A DNA stretch of 64,000 bases from Gammaproteobacteria bacterium (GTDB lineage: Bacteria; Pseudomonadota; Gammaproteobacteria; Xanthomonadales; SZUA-36). Below, piece by piece: positions 45,893 through 58,634 of the stretch. The translations under genes and the position numbers were made by a program. Positions within the stretch are counted from its first letter, which is position 1, and every line of letters begins with the position of its first letter. Under the pieces are notes generated by a model that saw only the letters and a program-made list of their open reading frames with translations, was not told the DNA's origin and did no database searches. Where the stretch lies: NCBI GenBank assembly GCA_030431095.1, contig JAUIJU010000010.1:26665-90664 (forward strand), read 5' to 3'.

Positions 45893-46978
45893 GTGAAAAA
45901 GTTCCTGGCCGTGGTGTTGCTGCTGCTTGTCGCCTTCGTGGGGTTCGGCGCGACGCTGCCGACCCGGGTCGAGGTGGAGCGCAGCGTGAGCGTCAACCGG
46001 CCCGCGGCCACGGTGTTCACCCTGCTCAACGGATTTCGCACCTGGGCGGAATGGTCACCCTGGGCCACCCTGGACCCCGCTGCGACGTTTACCCGCTCGG
46101 GACCTGATTTCGGGGTTGGCGCGCGGCTGGAGTGGTCCGGCGACCCCACCGTGGTCGGCGCCGGCTGGCAGGAAATCGTCGTCAGTGAACCCTGGACGTT
46201 GGTCGAACTTAAGACGGACATCGGTGCGCAAGGCGCCGCCACGACCCGCTACGAGGTACGCGGCGATCAGCTCGGCAGCCAGGTCAGCTGGCGTTTCGAG
46301 GCGGACGTGGCGACGGGCCAGGGTCTGGTCGGCGGCCTGCTGGGTCGATACTTCGGCCTGTTCCTGCGGCGCTGGGTGGGTGAGGATTTCGATCGGGGGC
46401 TGGCCACTTTCAAGGCTTATGCCGAAGCGCTGCCGGCGCAGGACTTCAGTCGTGCCGTGATCGAGCGACTGGTCGTCGAAGCGGTGCCCGTGGCGCGCGT
46501 CAGCGGCGAGGCGCCTGCGGAGCCCGGGGCCATCGCCGACGCCCTGGCGACCGCCTTCGGTGACATTACCGCCTGGGCGCTGGACGAAGGCGTCGAGCTG
46601 AGCGGGCAGCCCATGGCGATCACGCGTTCCTGGAACCCGGAACGCTACCGCTTCGAGGCGGCCATCCCGGTCAGTGGCGAATGGCCGCCCGAACCGCTCA
46701 CCGGAACCCGCGTGGAAATCGGCGAGTCACCCGGTGGTGACGCCGTGCGGATCGTCCACACGGGATCCTACGACGACACCCTGGCCAGCTACGAGGCCGT
46801 CTACGCCTGGATGGCGGCGCACGGTTTTCGCGAGCAGGGCACGTCCTGGGAACACTACGTCTCGGACCCGGCCGATACGCCGCCCGAGGCGCTGGTCACC
46901 CACATCTACTTCTTGCTGGAGCCAGCTGGTGAATTGGCGTCCGGACCCGGGCGCGGCTCGGGCGCGCGCGGTGACTGA
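45893..46978 (+). CDS. Membrane-anchored SRPBCC / GyrI-like two-domain protein
   Basis: A 361-residue fusion. One N-terminal helix (MKKFLAVVLLLLVAFVGFGA), an SRPBCC/polyketide-cyclase domain (about 25-175, VERSVSVNRPAATVFTLLNGFRTWAEWSPWATLDP) and a GyrI-like effector-binding domain (about 195-345, GVELSGQPMAITRSWNPERYRFEAAIP, GSYDDTLASYEAVYAWMAAHGF). Both domains bind small hydrophobic ligands. The GTG start is 27 bases after the rhomboid-like gene. The function is not known; the last 73 bases overlap the convergent EamA gene. A ligand-sensing or lipid-binding role is only suggested. Confidence 0.82.
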   Translation: MKKFLAVVLLLLVAFVGFGATLPTRVEVERSVSVNRPAATVFTLLNGFRTWAEWSPWATLDPAATFTRSGPDFGVGARLEWSGDPTVVGAGWQEIVVSEPWTLVELKTDIGAQGAATTRYEVRGDQLGSQVSWRFEADVATGQGLVGGLLGRYFGLFLRRWVGEDFDRGLATFKAYAEALPAQDFSRAVIERLVVEAVPVARVSGEAPAEPGAIADALATAFGDITAWALDEGVELSGQPMAITRSWNPERYRFEAAIPVSGEWPPEPLTGTRVEIGESPGGDAVRIVHTGSYDDTLASYEAVYAWMAAHGFREQGTSWEHYVSDPADTPPEALVTHIYFLLEPAGELASGPGRGSGARGD

Positions 46979-47862
46979 GCGCGCCTCCGGCGCGCGACGC
47001 GACGCTCACGGTATATGACGAACAGGCCGGCGGCGACAATGATGCCGGTGCCGAACCAGGTTCGCGAATCGGGGAGTTCACCCCAGAACCACCATCCGTA
47101 CAGCACCGCCCAAACCATGTGACTGTAGTCCAGCGGTGCGATGACGCCCGCCGGCGCGCGCCTGAAGGCCGCGACGATGGCCACCTGGCCCAGTGTGCCG
47201 GTTACGCCGAGCACGACGATCCACGGCCAGTGTTCCGGCTCGAGGGGCACCCAGCGCCCCCACATCAGCAGCGTGCCGAGCAAACTGCTGACCACCGTGA
47301 ACCAGAAGGCGATGGTCAGGCTGTGCTCTTCGCGGCCCAGCGCCCGTACCAGCAGGGCCACCACGGCGTAGCAGACCACCGCGAGCAACGCCGTCATCGA
47401 ACCGTAGGACAGCAGCGAGGAGGCGCCGGGCTTGAGCACCACCAGCACGCCCAGGAAGCCGACGGCGCAGGCGCCCAGTCGCCAGGGGCCGGCAGGCTCC
47501 TTCATCACCGGCCCCGACAGCAGCGCGATCAGCAGCGGTGCGGCGAAGAAGATGGCGTAGGCGTCCGCCAGGGGCATTTCGCGAAAGGACTCGCCCACGG
47601 CCCACAGCATCAACAGGCCGAGTACGGCGCGAATGCCATGGGCCCACGGGTGACGCGTCCGGAAAAGACGCCGGTTCATCACGCCCATCCAGGCCGCGAA
47701 CAGCGGTACGGAGACCGCGCAGCGCAGAAATGCCACCTGCAGGCTGGGGTAAAACTCGACCAGTTGCTTGATGGCCACGTCCATGGTGGCCAGCAGGAAC
47801 ACCGCCCACATCATCCAGCCCACCGCGTGGAGCGTGTTTTGGGGGACGGGTCGGCTACTCAT
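46906..47862 (-). CDS. EamA (DMT) family transporter
   Basis: A 318-residue inner-membrane transporter with ten helices in two EamA repeats (WAVFLLATMDVAIKQLVEFYPSLQVAFLRC and AVVCYAVVALLVRALG... to PLDYSHMVWAVLYGWWFWGELPDSRTWFG). Probably exports a small metabolite or drug; substrate unknown. The ATG at 47862 overlaps the aat stop (ATGA) and is preferred to an ATG two codons earlier. A basic tail follows (RERRVARRRRAQSP). Its 3' end overlaps the convergent SRPBCC gene by 73 bases. Confidence 0.88.
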   Translation of the reverse strand: MSSRPVPQNTLHAVGWMMWAVFLLATMDVAIKQLVEFYPSLQVAFLRCAVSVPLFAAWMGVMNRRLFRTRHPWAHGIRAVLGLLMLWAVGESFREMPLADAYAIFFAAPLLIALLSGPVMKEPAGPWRLGACAVGFLGVLVVLKPGASSLLSYGSMTALLAVVCYAVVALLVRALGREEHSLTIAFWFTVVSSLLGTLLMWGRWVPLEPEHWPWIVVLGVTGTLGQVAIVAAFRRAPAGVIAPLDYSHMVWAVLYGWWFWGELPDSRTWFGTGIIVAAGLFVIYRERRVARRRRAQSPRAPEPRPGPDANSPAGSSKK

Positions 47863-48587
47863 TCCCAACGGGCGCCTTCGGCCTCCAGCGCCCCGAGTTC
47901 GGCCGCAAAGGCGTCACTCCAGGACCCCACGCGAGCGGGTTCACCGACCAGCTTACGCACCCGGCGCAGGAAGGCTTCGCGGCCCATGTTCTCCGCACCC
48001 ATGCGGAACAGGTGGGGATTGGGGACCTGCGCGTCCAGCCAGGGGAAGGACCAGCGCTCGAGCACGGCGCACAGCTGCACCAGCACCACCTTGCTGGCAT
48101 TGTCGGCCGCGCTGTACATGCTTTCGCCGAAAAACATGCGTCCCACGGCGACGCCGTACAGCCCGCCGGCCAGTTCGCCGTCCACCCAGGCTTCGAAAGA
48201 GTGGGCATGTCCGCGGCGATGCAGCCGGCCGTAGGCGGAGGCCATATCCGGCGTGATCCAGGTGCTGTCCCGGGTGGTCGCGCAGCCGTCCACCACGCGG
48301 TCGAAAGCCCGGTCCGCGGTGACCTCGAAGCGCCCGCCCCGCAGTACGCGGGCCAGGCGGCGTGAAACGTGCGGACGGGCGGTTCGCAAGGCGCAACGCC
48401 GGGCCGGGCACCACCAGAGGATGGGATCGCCCTCGGAAAACCAGGGAAAGACCCCGTGGCGGTAGGCGTGCAGCAGGCGTTCGGGAGACAGATCACCGCC
48501 CCAGGCCAGCAGACCGTCGGGGTCCTCCAGCGCCTGTTCCGGGGGCGGAAACGGCGCGCCGGGCTCGTGGCCCAGGCGCGGAATCAT
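47859..48587 (-). CDS. aat: Leucyl/phenylalanyl-tRNA-protein transferase
   Basis: Adds Leu or Phe to proteins with N-terminal Arg or Lys, marking them for ClpSAP. The 242 residues show LLAWGGDLSPERLLHAYRHGVFPWF, WWCPARRCAL, ESMYSAADNASKVVLVQL and the C-terminal RKLVGEPARVGSW, the classical Aat body. It is coupled to the downstream EamA gene by a four-base overlap and lies 31 bases after trxB, as in many gammaproteobacteria. Confidence 0.96.
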   Translation of the reverse strand: MIPRLGHEPGAPFPPPEQALEDPDGLLAWGGDLSPERLLHAYRHGVFPWFSEGDPILWWCPARRCALRTARPHVSRRLARVLRGGRFEVTADRAFDRVVDGCATTRDSTWITPDMASAYGRLHRRGHAHSFEAWVDGELAGGLYGVAVGRMFFGESMYSAADNASKVVLVQLCAVLERWSFPWLDAQVPNPHLFRMGAENMGREAFLRRVRKLVGEPARVGSWSDAFAAELGALEAEGARWE

Positions 48588-48618
48588 GGCGCGACCGGCG
48601 CTCGCGGGGCAGGGCGGT

Positions 48619-49869
<1,251 letters not shown>

Positions 49870-52197
49870 TTGGCCCAAGCACGTAAGACAAGCCCGAAAA
49901 CGGCGCCCACGATTCAGCACCACATCATCCGGCGGCTGCAGGAGAGCGCCTTCATCGTTTCCATCCTGATGGCGGTGTACCTGCTGGCCTGCCTGCTGAC
50001 CTATCACCCCCTCGACCCGGGTCCGTTTCAGCCCGCCGCCGCCGACGGGGTGGAGAACATCGGGCGGTACCTGGGGGCCTGGCTGGCGCGTTTCCTCCTG
50101 CTTGGCCTTGGCTACATCGCATACCTGGTGCCACCGCTGGTGGTTTACGCGGGCTGGCGTCTTTACGCCGACAGCAGCGACGAGGACAACGACGGCTGGT
50201 TCGGCTGGGTGGCGCGGCTGAGTGGCCTGGTGCTGTTCCTGCTGGCCTCCACCGGCCTGGCCGACCTGCATTCCAGTCCCCTGGCCGACGTGATGCCCGC
50301 CGATGGTGGTGGCGTGATCGGTGACCTGGTAGCCGAGCCGCTGCTGCGCACCACCGGCATGCTGGGTTCCACGCTGTTCCTGTTCGCCTTCATGCTCGTC
50401 GGCATCACCCTGTACACCGGCCTGTCCTGGTTTTGGGTGATGGACCGCATCGGCCAGTTCACGCTGGCCGGCGTGGACTGGGTGGTGGAGCGCGTGGCGG
50501 GCCTGCGTGACTGGTTCGCCGGCCGTCGCGCCAAGGCGCACCGCGAAGAGGTGCGCAAGGCGGACACCGAGCGACGCAAGACCAAGCCCAGGCCGCGCAT
50601 CGAACCCCAGGTCGCGGAAGAAAAGCCGGCCCCCAAGAGCAAGCGGGTGGTCAAGGAAAAGCAGCAGATCCTGTTCGAAAACCTGCCCGCCGACATGCTG
50701 CCGCCACTGGACATGCTGGACGATCCGCCGGTGCAGGAAGTGGGCTACAGCACCGAGGCCCTGGAGGCGCTGTCCCGGCAGGTGGAGCTCAAGTTGTCGG
50801 ATTTCGGTGTCAGCGTGGACGTGGTGGCGGTGCACCCCGGCCCGGTGATCACGCGCTTCGAACTGGAACCCGCCGCCGGCGTGAAGTCAGCCCAGATCAG
50901 CAATCTGTCCAAGGACCTGGCGCGCGGCCTCAGCGTGGTCTCGGTGCGCGTCGTGGAGGTCATCCCGGGCAAGTCGACCATCGGCCTGGAGATTCCCAAC
51001 ACGAAGAAGCAGATCGTCTACCTGTCGGAGATCCTCAAGTCCGACGTCTATGACGACTCGAAGTCGCCGCTGACCCTGGCGCTGGGCAAGACCATTTCCG
51101 GGCGGCCGCAGGTGGCTGACCTGGCCAAGATGCCACACCTGCTGGTGGCCGGCACCACCGGCTCGGGCAAGTCCGTGGCCCTGAACGCCATGATTCTCAG
51201 CCTGATCTACAAGGCCGGGCCGGAGCAGGTCCGACTGGTGATGGTCGACCCCAAGATGCTGGAACTGTCCATCTATGAGGGCATCCCGCACCTGCTGGCG
51301 CCGGTGGTCACCGACATGAAAGAGGCGGCCAATGCCTTGCGCTGGTGCGTGGCCGAGATGGAGCGGCGTTACCGGCTGATGGCCGCGCTGGGCGTGCGCA
51401 ACCTGGGCGGATTCAATCGCAAGGTTCGCGAGGCGCAGGAGGCGGGCCAGCCCATTGCCGATCCGCTTTATACCGTCAACGAGGAACTGGGCCTGACCGA
51501 CCCGCCCATGCTCGAGCCCTTGCCGTACATCGTGGTCATCATCGACGAACTCGCCGACATGATGATGATCATCGGCAAAAAGATCGACGAGTTGATCGCC
51601 CGCCTGGCGCAGAAGGCGCGCGCCTCGGGCATACACCTGATCCTGGCGACCCAGCGCCCGTCGGTGGACGTGATCACCGGCCTGATCAAGGCCAACGTTC
51701 CCACGCGCATCGCCTTCCAGGTGTCCTCGCGCGTGGACTCGCGCACCATCCTCGACCAGATGGGCGCCGAGCAGTTGCTGGGGCACGGCGACATGCTCTA
51801 CCTCCCACCCGGTTCGGCGTTGCCGGATCGCGTGCACGGCGCATTCGTGGACGATCACGAGGTGCACGCGGTGGTGGAATATCTCAAGCAGTTTGGGGAA
51901 CCGGACTACGTGGAAGAGGTCCTAAACGAAACACAGACCACCACGGACGGCATGACCATCAATGCCGCCGGGCTGCCGGAAAGCAGCGGCGACGACAAGG
52001 ACGAGCTGTACGACCAGGCCGTCGCCTGGGTCACCGAGTCGCGCCGGGCTTCCATCTCCAGCGTGCAGCGGCAACTGCGCATCGGCTACAACCGCGCGGC
52101 GCGCATCATCGAGGAGATGGAGGAAGACGGCGTGGTCAGCCCGCCCGAGCACAACGGCCAGCGCGAGGTGCTGGCGCCGCCGCCGCCCAAGGACTGA
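49870..52197 (+). CDS. ftsK: DNA translocase FtsK
   Basis: Moves DNA through the closing septum and activates XerCD at dif. The 775-residue protein has four N-terminal membrane helices (about 25-195), a short basic linker, the alpha-beta motor (Walker [17 protein letters not shown]; Walker [42 protein letters not shown]) and a C-terminal gamma winged helix ([19 protein letters not shown]) that reads KOPS sites. It lacks the long Pro/Gln linker of E. coli FtsK. No ATG exists near the family start, so TTG at 49870 is taken. Confidence 0.95.
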   Translation: MAQARKTSPKTAPTIQHHIIRRLQESAFIVSILMAVYLLACLLTYHPLDPGPFQPAAADGVENIGRYLGAWLARFLLLGLGYIAYLVPPLVVYAGWRLYADSSDEDNDGWFGWVARLSGLVLFLLASTGLADLHSSPLADVMPADGGGVIGDLVAEPLLRTTGMLGSTLFLFAFMLVGITLYTGLSWFWVMDRIGQFTLAGVDWVVERVAGLRDWFAGRRAKAHREEVRKADTERRKTKPRPRIEPQVAEEKPAPKSKRVVKEKQQILFENLPADMLPPLDMLDDPPVQEVGYSTEALEALSRQVELKLSDFGVSVDVVAVHPGPVITRFELEPAAGVKSAQISNLSKDLARGLSVVSVRVVEVIPGKSTIGLEIPNTKKQIVYLSEILKSDVYDDSKSPLTLALGKTISGRPQVADLAKMPHLLVAGTTGSGKSVALNAMILSLIYKAGPEQVRLVMVDPKMLELSIYEGIPHLLAPVVTDMKEAANALRWCVAEMERRYRLMAALGVRNLGGFNRKVREAQEAGQPIADPLYTVNEELGLTDPPMLEPLPYIVVIIDELADMMMIIGKKIDELIARLAQKARASGIHLILATQRPSVDVITGLIKANVPTRIAFQVSSRVDSRTILDQMGAEQLLGHGDMLYLPPGSALPDRVHGAFVDDHEVHAVVEYLKQFGEPDYVEEVLNETQTTTDGMTINAAGLPESSGDDKDELYDQAVAWVTESRRASISSVQRQLRIGYNRAARIIEEMEEDGVVSPPEHNGQREVLAPPPPKD

Positions 52198-52288
52198 CGC
52201 CGGGCTGGAGTCGGCCGGCACGCCCCGACCGGCCGCCATTGCTCATTGCCCATTGCAGTTGCCAGCCTGGCCCGTCGAAGGAGACACC

Positions 52289-52993
52289 ATGATCCGCCTG
52301 CCAACCCCCCGCCGTTCGCGACACTGCCTGGTGCTGTTCACGGCGCTGAGCGTTTGCATGAGCAGCCTGCCTTTGGCTGCGGAAGAACCCGCAGCCCCGG
52401 CCGGCGCACGCGCCACGCTGGAGGCCTTCAGCCGGGGGCTCGAGGGCCTGGCGGCCGATTTCGAACAGGTCGTGATCTCACAGGACGGCGCGATCATGGA
52501 AGAAGGCGCCGGTGATGTCTGGCTGGCGCGCCCGGACCGCTTCCGCTGGTCCTACCACGGCGATTTTCCGGAACTGATCGTGGCCGACGGCGCCCACGTG
52601 TGGCTCTACGACGAAGGCCTGGAGCAGGTCACCGTGCACCGCCAGAGCAGCCGCGCGGGCGATTCCCCCCTGTTGATGATCACCGACCTGGACGGCATGG
52701 ACGAGGCCTTCCAGGTCACCGAACTGGGCACCGTTTCCGGTCTGCAGCTGCTGGAACTGGCCTCGCTCGAGCCCGAGGCCCAGTTCGAGCGCATGGTGCT
52801 GGGCTTCCAGGACGGCGAACTGAACCGCCTGGTGCTCGAGGACGCCTTCGGCCTGCGCACCGAGCTGAGCTTCAGCAACGTGCGGCGCAACCCGCCGGTG
52901 CCTGAAGGGCATTTCCGTTTTACGCCCCCCGAGGGGGTGGACCTGGTAGGCGAGGTGCCGGACTTCATTGCCGGTCAGGAGGCAGACGGCTGA
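52289..52993 (+). CDS. lolA: Outer-membrane lipoprotein carrier protein LolA
   Basis: A 234-residue periplasmic chaperone that carries lipoproteins from LolCDE to LolB. A signal peptide (cleavage near LAAEEP, about residue 34) precedes LEAFSRGLEGLAADFEQVV, the conserved W-LARPDRFRWSY, VWLYDEGLEQVTVH and FRFTPPEGVDLV. The ATG at 52289 follows GAAGGAGACACC. In most gammaproteobacteria rarA then serS follow; here a thioredoxin-like gene sits between lolA and serS. Confidence 0.95.
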   Translation: MIRLPTPRRSRHCLVLFTALSVCMSSLPLAAEEPAAPAGARATLEAFSRGLEGLAADFEQVVISQDGAIMEEGAGDVWLARPDRFRWSYHGDFPELIVADGAHVWLYDEGLEQVTVHRQSSRAGDSPLLMITDLDGMDEAFQVTELGTVSGLQLLELASLEPEAQFERMVLGFQDGELNRLVLEDAFGLRTELSFSNVRRNPPVPEGHFRFTPPEGVDLVGEVPDFIAGQEADG

Positions 52994-53064
52994 TTCGATG
53001 GCGATTTCGCGCCGGATGCGGGATGATGGGGGCCGTTTACCGGCCAAGGCGCGAGGTTGATCGC

Positions 53065-53805
53065 ATGTTCAGACGGACGGTCGTATTGTGCCTTCTCATC
53101 GGATTCAGCCTGGATGCGCGAACCGAAGAGATCCCGGTCATCACCTCCTGGGAGGACTACCGGGATCACCTGGTCGGAAACGGGAAATCCGGTACCGAGG
53201 CGGATCAGCGCGTGGCCGAGATGCTCGGCTATTTCAACGATATGGACCGTTCAGCCGGCAATGATCGCATCGGGGTTGCGGCCCCGTCGTTCGAGTTCGA
53301 TGGCTGGCTGAACGGCGGACCACTCACCCTCGAAGACCTGCGCGGCCAGGTGGTCCTGGTTCGCTGGTGGACTGAAACCTGTCCCTTTTGCGCCAGCAGC
53401 ACGCCCGCCCTGAACATGATCAACCAGGTGTATGGGCCACAGGGCCTGACCGTCATCGGTGTCTATCACCCCAAGGCGGATCGGGATTCGCCGTTGAACA
53501 TTGAACGTGTGCAACATGCCATCGACGAACGCGGTGTGGACTTCCCGGTCGCCATCGACTGGAACTGGGAAGAGGGCGTGCTTGCTGAGTGGTGGCTGAC
53601 CGGTCCGGATCGTCCCGCCACGTCCGTCACTTTTCTGCTCGACAAGTCCGGTGTGATCCAGTACGTCCACCCGGGCATGGAGTATCACGAGGCCGACGGC
53701 AGGGAAGGCCACGCCATGTGCGCCAACGACATGGTCGGCGTCCGCGCCGCCATCGAACGCCTGTTGGCCGAACCGGTGATTGCGCAACATACGGTATCGC
53801 CATAG
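53065..53805 (+). CDS. Exported TlpA-like thioredoxin-fold protein
   Basis: A 246-residue protein with a signal peptide (MFRRTVVLCLLIGFSLDA, cleavage about residue 20) and a thioredoxin-like domain from about 75 (IGVAAPSFEFDGWLNGGPLTLEDLRGQVVLVRWW). The redox motif is CPFC in TETCPFCASSTPALN. ATSVTFLLDKSGVIQYVHPGMEYH continues the AhpC/TSA-redoxin pattern. An N-terminal alpha-helical segment (ITSWEDYRDHLVGNGKSGT) is extra. It probably reduces or oxidises periplasmic thiols; partners unknown. The ATG at 53065 gives the best signal peptide. Confidence 0.85.
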   Translation: MFRRTVVLCLLIGFSLDARTEEIPVITSWEDYRDHLVGNGKSGTEADQRVAEMLGYFNDMDRSAGNDRIGVAAPSFEFDGWLNGGPLTLEDLRGQVVLVRWWTETCPFCASSTPALNMINQVYGPQGLTVIGVYHPKADRDSPLNIERVQHAIDERGVDFPVAIDWNWEEGVLAEWWLTGPDRPATSVTFLLDKSGVIQYVHPGMEYHEADGREGHAMCANDMVGVRAAIERLLAEPVIAQHTVSP

Positions 53806-53866
53806 GGCGCAAGCCTTTCCCGGGCCAGACTGAAAGGAACGAAGGCAGGCAGAGCCATTGCCTTGA

Positions 53867-55183
<1,317 letters not shown>

Positions 55184-55213
55184 AACCCGCCCGAAGCCCC
55201 CAGGGGAGCGACG

Positions 55214-56137
55214 TCAGGGCACGGGTTCACCCCGTGCCGCTTCCAGGATCTCGAACCACGATTCCCGGTCCAGCGGCAGGTTGACCGCCGCCACGGCGGC
55301 GCGGACACGGGCGATATTGCCGGTACCCAGGATGGGCAGCGGCGCCGACGGCAGGCGCAACACCCAGGCGAAGGCCACCTGGTCGGCGCTCCAGCCGCCC
55401 AGGCGTTCGCCGACATTCTCCAGCGCCGTGCGGACCCGTTTGCCCCGTGTATTCGACGCGTCGAACAGCCGCCCCCCGCCCAGCACTGACCAAGCCATGG
55501 GCCGAATGCCGAGGCGCTGCACCTGGTCCAGGGCGCCGTCGAACAACGGGCCGGTGGCCAGCGGTCCGATCTCCAGCTGGTTGGTGGCCAGCGCAAACGG
55601 CAGGCGCGACTGCAGCAGTTCGAATTGCGCGGGCGTGAAATTGGACACGCCCACGTGACGCAGCTTGCCGGCCTGGCGCAGGGCGACCAATGCGGCGGCG
55701 GTTTCCCCGGCGTCCATCAGCGGGTCGGGGCGGTGCAGCAGGAGCAGGTCCAGGTGGTCCGTGCCCAGCTTGCGAAGGGAGTGTTCCACCGAGGCGGTGA
55801 TGTGCCTGGCGGTGGCGTCGTAGTGCTTTACGCGCCGCCCCGGCGCCGTTTCGCTGGGCAACTGGATGCCGCACTTGCTGACGATCTGCAGCCGCTCACG
55901 CAGCCCGGGCGCGCGCGCCAGCACCCGGCCGAAACGTTCCTCGTTGCCGTAGTCGCCGTACAGGTCCGCGTGATCGACGGTGGTGATGCCCAGGTCCACG
56001 TGGGCCTGGAGGAAGGCCAGGTGTTCGTCCACGCCGCGGTCCCAGGCGTCCATGCGCCAGTAGCCCTGCACCAGGCGGGACAGTCGGGGTCCGTCGGGAG
56101 CGGTAACCACGGGGGCGGCGAGCGGTTCGGGGTTCAT
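55214..56137 (-). CDS. Aldo/keto reductase (YdhF-like)
   Basis: A 307-residue NADPH-dependent oxidoreductase of the aldo/keto reductase barrel. The catalytic tetrad is visible: Asp and Tyr in TTVDHADLYGDYGNEERFG, Lys in IVSKCGIQLPSE and His in LLLLHRPDPLMD. The C-terminal cofactor loop is AHPG-type PILGTGNIARV. The closest pattern is E. coli YdhF. It follows modC by 21 bases on the same strand and may be read through from the mod operon, without functional link evident. Confidence 0.9.
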   Translation of the reverse strand: MNPEPLAAPVVTAPDGPRLSRLVQGYWRMDAWDRGVDEHLAFLQAHVDLGITTVDHADLYGDYGNEERFGRVLARAPGLRERLQIVSKCGIQLPSETAPGRRVKHYDATARHITASVEHSLRKLGTDHLDLLLLHRPDPLMDAGETAAALVALRQAGKLRHVGVSNFTPAQFELLQSRLPFALATNQLEIGPLATGPLFDGALDQVQRLGIRPMAWSVLGGGRLFDASNTRGKRVRTALENVGERLGGWSADQVAFAWVLRLPSAPLPILGTGNIARVRAAVAAVNLPLDRESWFEILEAARGEPVP

Positions 56138-56158
56138 GGTGTCATTTCCGGGGCTTCC

Positions 56159-57220
56159 TCACGGCAGTACCGCCACGCTCTTGACCTGGGCGTGGACGCG
56201 GGCGCCATGTTCCAACATCAACTCCTCCGCCGAGCGGGCGGTTACCCGGGCCAGCAGGGTGGCGCCATCGTCCAGGGCCAGTTCCAGCGTGACCTGCGCG
56301 CCGGCGCCGCGTCGGTTCACCACGGTGACGGGAAAGATGTTCAGGATGCTGCTGTCACGGGGCCGTTCACGCACGATGCTCACATCCCGCGCCGCGATGC
56401 GCAGGCGCAACTCCTGGCCCTCGGTAAGGCGGGTCGCCGGCAGCAGCAGCGTGACGCCGCCGCAGTCCACTTCGGCCAGGTCCCAGCGCGGATCAATGCC
56501 GCGCACCACGCCGCGCAGCACCGCCGAGGCGTCGGCCTGCGCCGCCAGCGGACCATCCAGGTCGGCGAGTACGGCGTCCAGCGGGCCCTGTGCGCGCACG
56601 CGGCCGTGATCCATCAGCACCAGGTGGTCGGCGAGGCGCGCCACCTCGTCCAGCTGGTGGCTGACCAGCAGCACCGGGATCGCCAGCGTGCGAGACAGCG
56701 ATTCGATGTAGGGCAGCACCTCGGCGCGACGCGCCGGGTCCAGGCCCGCAAGCGGCTCGTCCATCAGCAGCAGGTCCGGCGCCGGCGCCAGCGCACGCGC
56801 GATGGCCACGCGACGGCGTTCGCCGCCCGACAGGGTTTCGGCCCGACGCGAAAGCAGCGATCCCAGGCCCAAAAGTTCCACCAGTTCGTCACGCCGCTCC
56901 CGGCCGGCCCGGCGCCGCCGCAGGCCGTAGTCGATGTTGCCGGCGACATCCAGGTGCTCGAACAGGCTGGCTTCCTGGAATACGTACCCCAGTGACCGGT
57001 GGTGCGGTGACACGAAAACCCCCTCGTCCAGCCAGTGCTGATCACCCAGGTGCACACGGCCGCTCACATCACGGTCCAGGCCGGCCACGCCGCGCAGCAC
57101 CCGGGTCTTGCCGGCGCCGGACGGGCCGAACAGGGCGGTGACGCCCCGGGCCGGAGCCTGGAAGGCCGCATCGAGCTCGAAGGCCTCCAGGTGCTGGCGC
57201 AGTTCGACCACCAGGCTCAT
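56159..57220 (-). CDS. modC: Molybdate ABC transporter ATP-binding protein ModC
   Basis: The 353-residue ATPase of the molybdate importer. Walker A is FGPSGAGKT (near 32-40), signature [33 protein letters not shown], followed by a C-terminal Mop/TOBE domain (about 285-350, [15 protein letters not shown]), which separates ModC from other ABC ATPases. It overlaps modB by four bases. Confidence 0.96.
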   Translation of the reverse strand: MSLVVELRQHLEAFELDAAFQAPARGVTALFGPSGAGKTRVLRGVAGLDRDVSGRVHLGDQHWLDEGVFVSPHHRSLGYVFQEASLFEHLDVAGNIDYGLRRRRAGRERRDELVELLGLGSLLSRRAETLSGGERRRVAIARALAPAPDLLLMDEPLAGLDPARRAEVLPYIESLSRTLAIPVLLVSHQLDEVARLADHLVLMDHGRVRAQGPLDAVLADLDGPLAAQADASAVLRGVVRGIDPRWDLAEVDCGGVTLLLPATRLTEGQELRLRIAARDVSIVRERPRDSSILNIFPVTVVNRRGAGAQVTLELALDDGATLLARVTARSAEELMLEHGARVHAQVKSVAVLP

Positions 57221-57897
57221 GCGCGCATCACCCGCACGCGCCGGTTCAGGCCGTACACGGCCACCAGCAAGGTGAAGGACAGGCCCAGCAACAGCAGGGA
57301 CAGGCCATGTGCACCGCCGTAGTCCAGCGCTTCCACGTGGTCGTAGATGGCGATGGAGGCCACCCGGGTTTCGCCGGGAATGTTGCCCCCGATCATCAGC
57401 ACCACGCCGAACTCACCCAGGGTATGGGCAAAACCCAGCACGGCGCCGGTCAGCAGCCCGGGGCGGGCCAGGGGCAGGGCCACGGTGAAGAAGCGGTCCA
57501 GTGGCCCGGCGCCCAGTGTGGCGGCCACCTCGAGCGGTCGCGGGCCCACCCGAACGAAGGCGTCCTGTATGGGCTGCACCACGAAGGGCAGGGAATAGAC
57601 CACCGAGCCGATCACCAGGCCGCCGAAGGTGAAGGCCAGGGGGCGCAGCCCCAGGGAGGACAGCAGGCCGCCCAGCGGCCCTTTGGCGCCGAGCAGCAAC
57701 AGCAGGTAAAAACCCAGCACCGTGGGCGGCAGCACCAGCGGCAACGCCACCAGCGCCTCGACCACGAACTTTCCGCGTCGCTGTGTTCGCGCCAGCCACC
57801 AGGCCAGCGGCGTGCCGAGCAGCAGCAGAACGGCAGTGCTGGCCGCGGCCAGCATCAGGGTCAGGCGCAGGGCCTCGAGGTCTCCGGCGGTGATCAT
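57217..57897 (-). CDS. modB: Molybdate ABC transporter permease ModB
   Basis: A 226-residue membrane subunit. Five or six helices and the permease EAA-type loop [52 protein letters not shown] are present. Its start overlaps the modA stop by one base (TGATG) and its stop overlaps modC, so the three subunits are translationally coupled. Confidence 0.95.
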   Translation of the reverse strand: MITAGDLEALRLTLMLAAASTAVLLLLGTPLAWWLARTQRRGKFVVEALVALPLVLPPTVLGFYLLLLLGAKGPLGGLLSSLGLRPLAFTFGGLVIGSVVYSLPFVVQPIQDAFVRVGPRPLEVAATLGAGPLDRFFTVALPLARPGLLTGAVLGFAHTLGEFGVVLMIGGNIPGETRVASIAIYDHVEALDYGGAHGLSLLLLGLSFTLLVAVYGLNRRVRVMRA

Positions 57898-58631
57898 CAG
57901 GGCGAATCGTAGCCCAGGGCCCGCAATTGGGCCTGGGTGGTGTCTGTCAGCAACCAGCCCAGCAGCGCCCGGGCCGCCTCGGAGTCGCGCAGCAACACCG
58001 CCTGTTGCTCGATGGGCGGGTGCAGCGTGGCCGGTACGGTCCAGGCGATGCCCGGCGTCTGCTCGTGAAACAGGCGCAGCTGGGGCAGGGCGACAAGGCC
58101 CAGTTCCGCGTTGCCGCTGGCCACGAAGTGAAAGGCCTGGGCAATGTTCTCACCGCGCACCGCGCCCGGCCCCAGCGCCGCCCAGTGGCCCTCGTTCACC
58201 AGCCAGGCGCGGGCGGCCGCGCCGTAGGGCGCCAGCCGCGGGTTGGCGATGGCCAGCCGGGGTGGCGGTTGCGCCTGAAGTCGTGCCAGCAGGGCATCGA
58301 CGTCGTCGGCGGCAGGAGACCACAGGGCCAGGCGGCCCAGCGCATAGGTGGTGCGCGTGCCGGGAACGACCAGGCCCCGCGATTCCAGTTGCGCGGGCCG
58401 CGCCGCGTCGGCCGCCAGGAACAGGTCGAAGGGTGCGCCCTGGACGATCTGGGCGTACAGCCTGCCGGTGGATCCCGACGAGGGACGCAGGGTGTGCCCG
58501 CTGCCTTGCTCGAACCCGGGCGCCAGGCGCTCCAGCACCGGGGCGAAGTTGCCGGCCACCGCGACACGCAGTTCCGCCGCCGGTAACGTGGGGGCCAGGG
58601 CCAGCAGCCACAGGAGCAGCAGTGGGCGCAA
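57897..58631 (-). CDS. modA: Molybdate-binding protein ModA
   Basis: A 244-residue periplasmic binding protein. The signal peptide ([18 protein letters not shown]) leads to [64 protein letters not shown] and [15 protein letters not shown], all standard ModA segments that bind molybdate. The start is TTG at 58631, three bases after the stop of the GNAT gene; no ATG is available before the signal peptide. No ModE site was recognised. Confidence 0.93.
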   Translation of the reverse strand: MRPLLLLWLLALAPTLPAAELRVAVAGNFAPVLERLAPGFEQGSGHTLRPSSGSTGRLYAQIVQGAPFDLFLAADAARPAQLESRGLVVPGTRTTYALGRLALWSPAADDVDALLARLQAQPPPRLAIANPRLAPYGAAARAWLVNEGHWAALGPGAVRGENIAQAFHFVASGNAELGLVALPQLRLFHEQTPGIAWTVPATLHPPIEQQAVLLRDSEAARALLGWLLTDTTQAQLRALGYDSP

Positions 58632-58634
58632 ATC

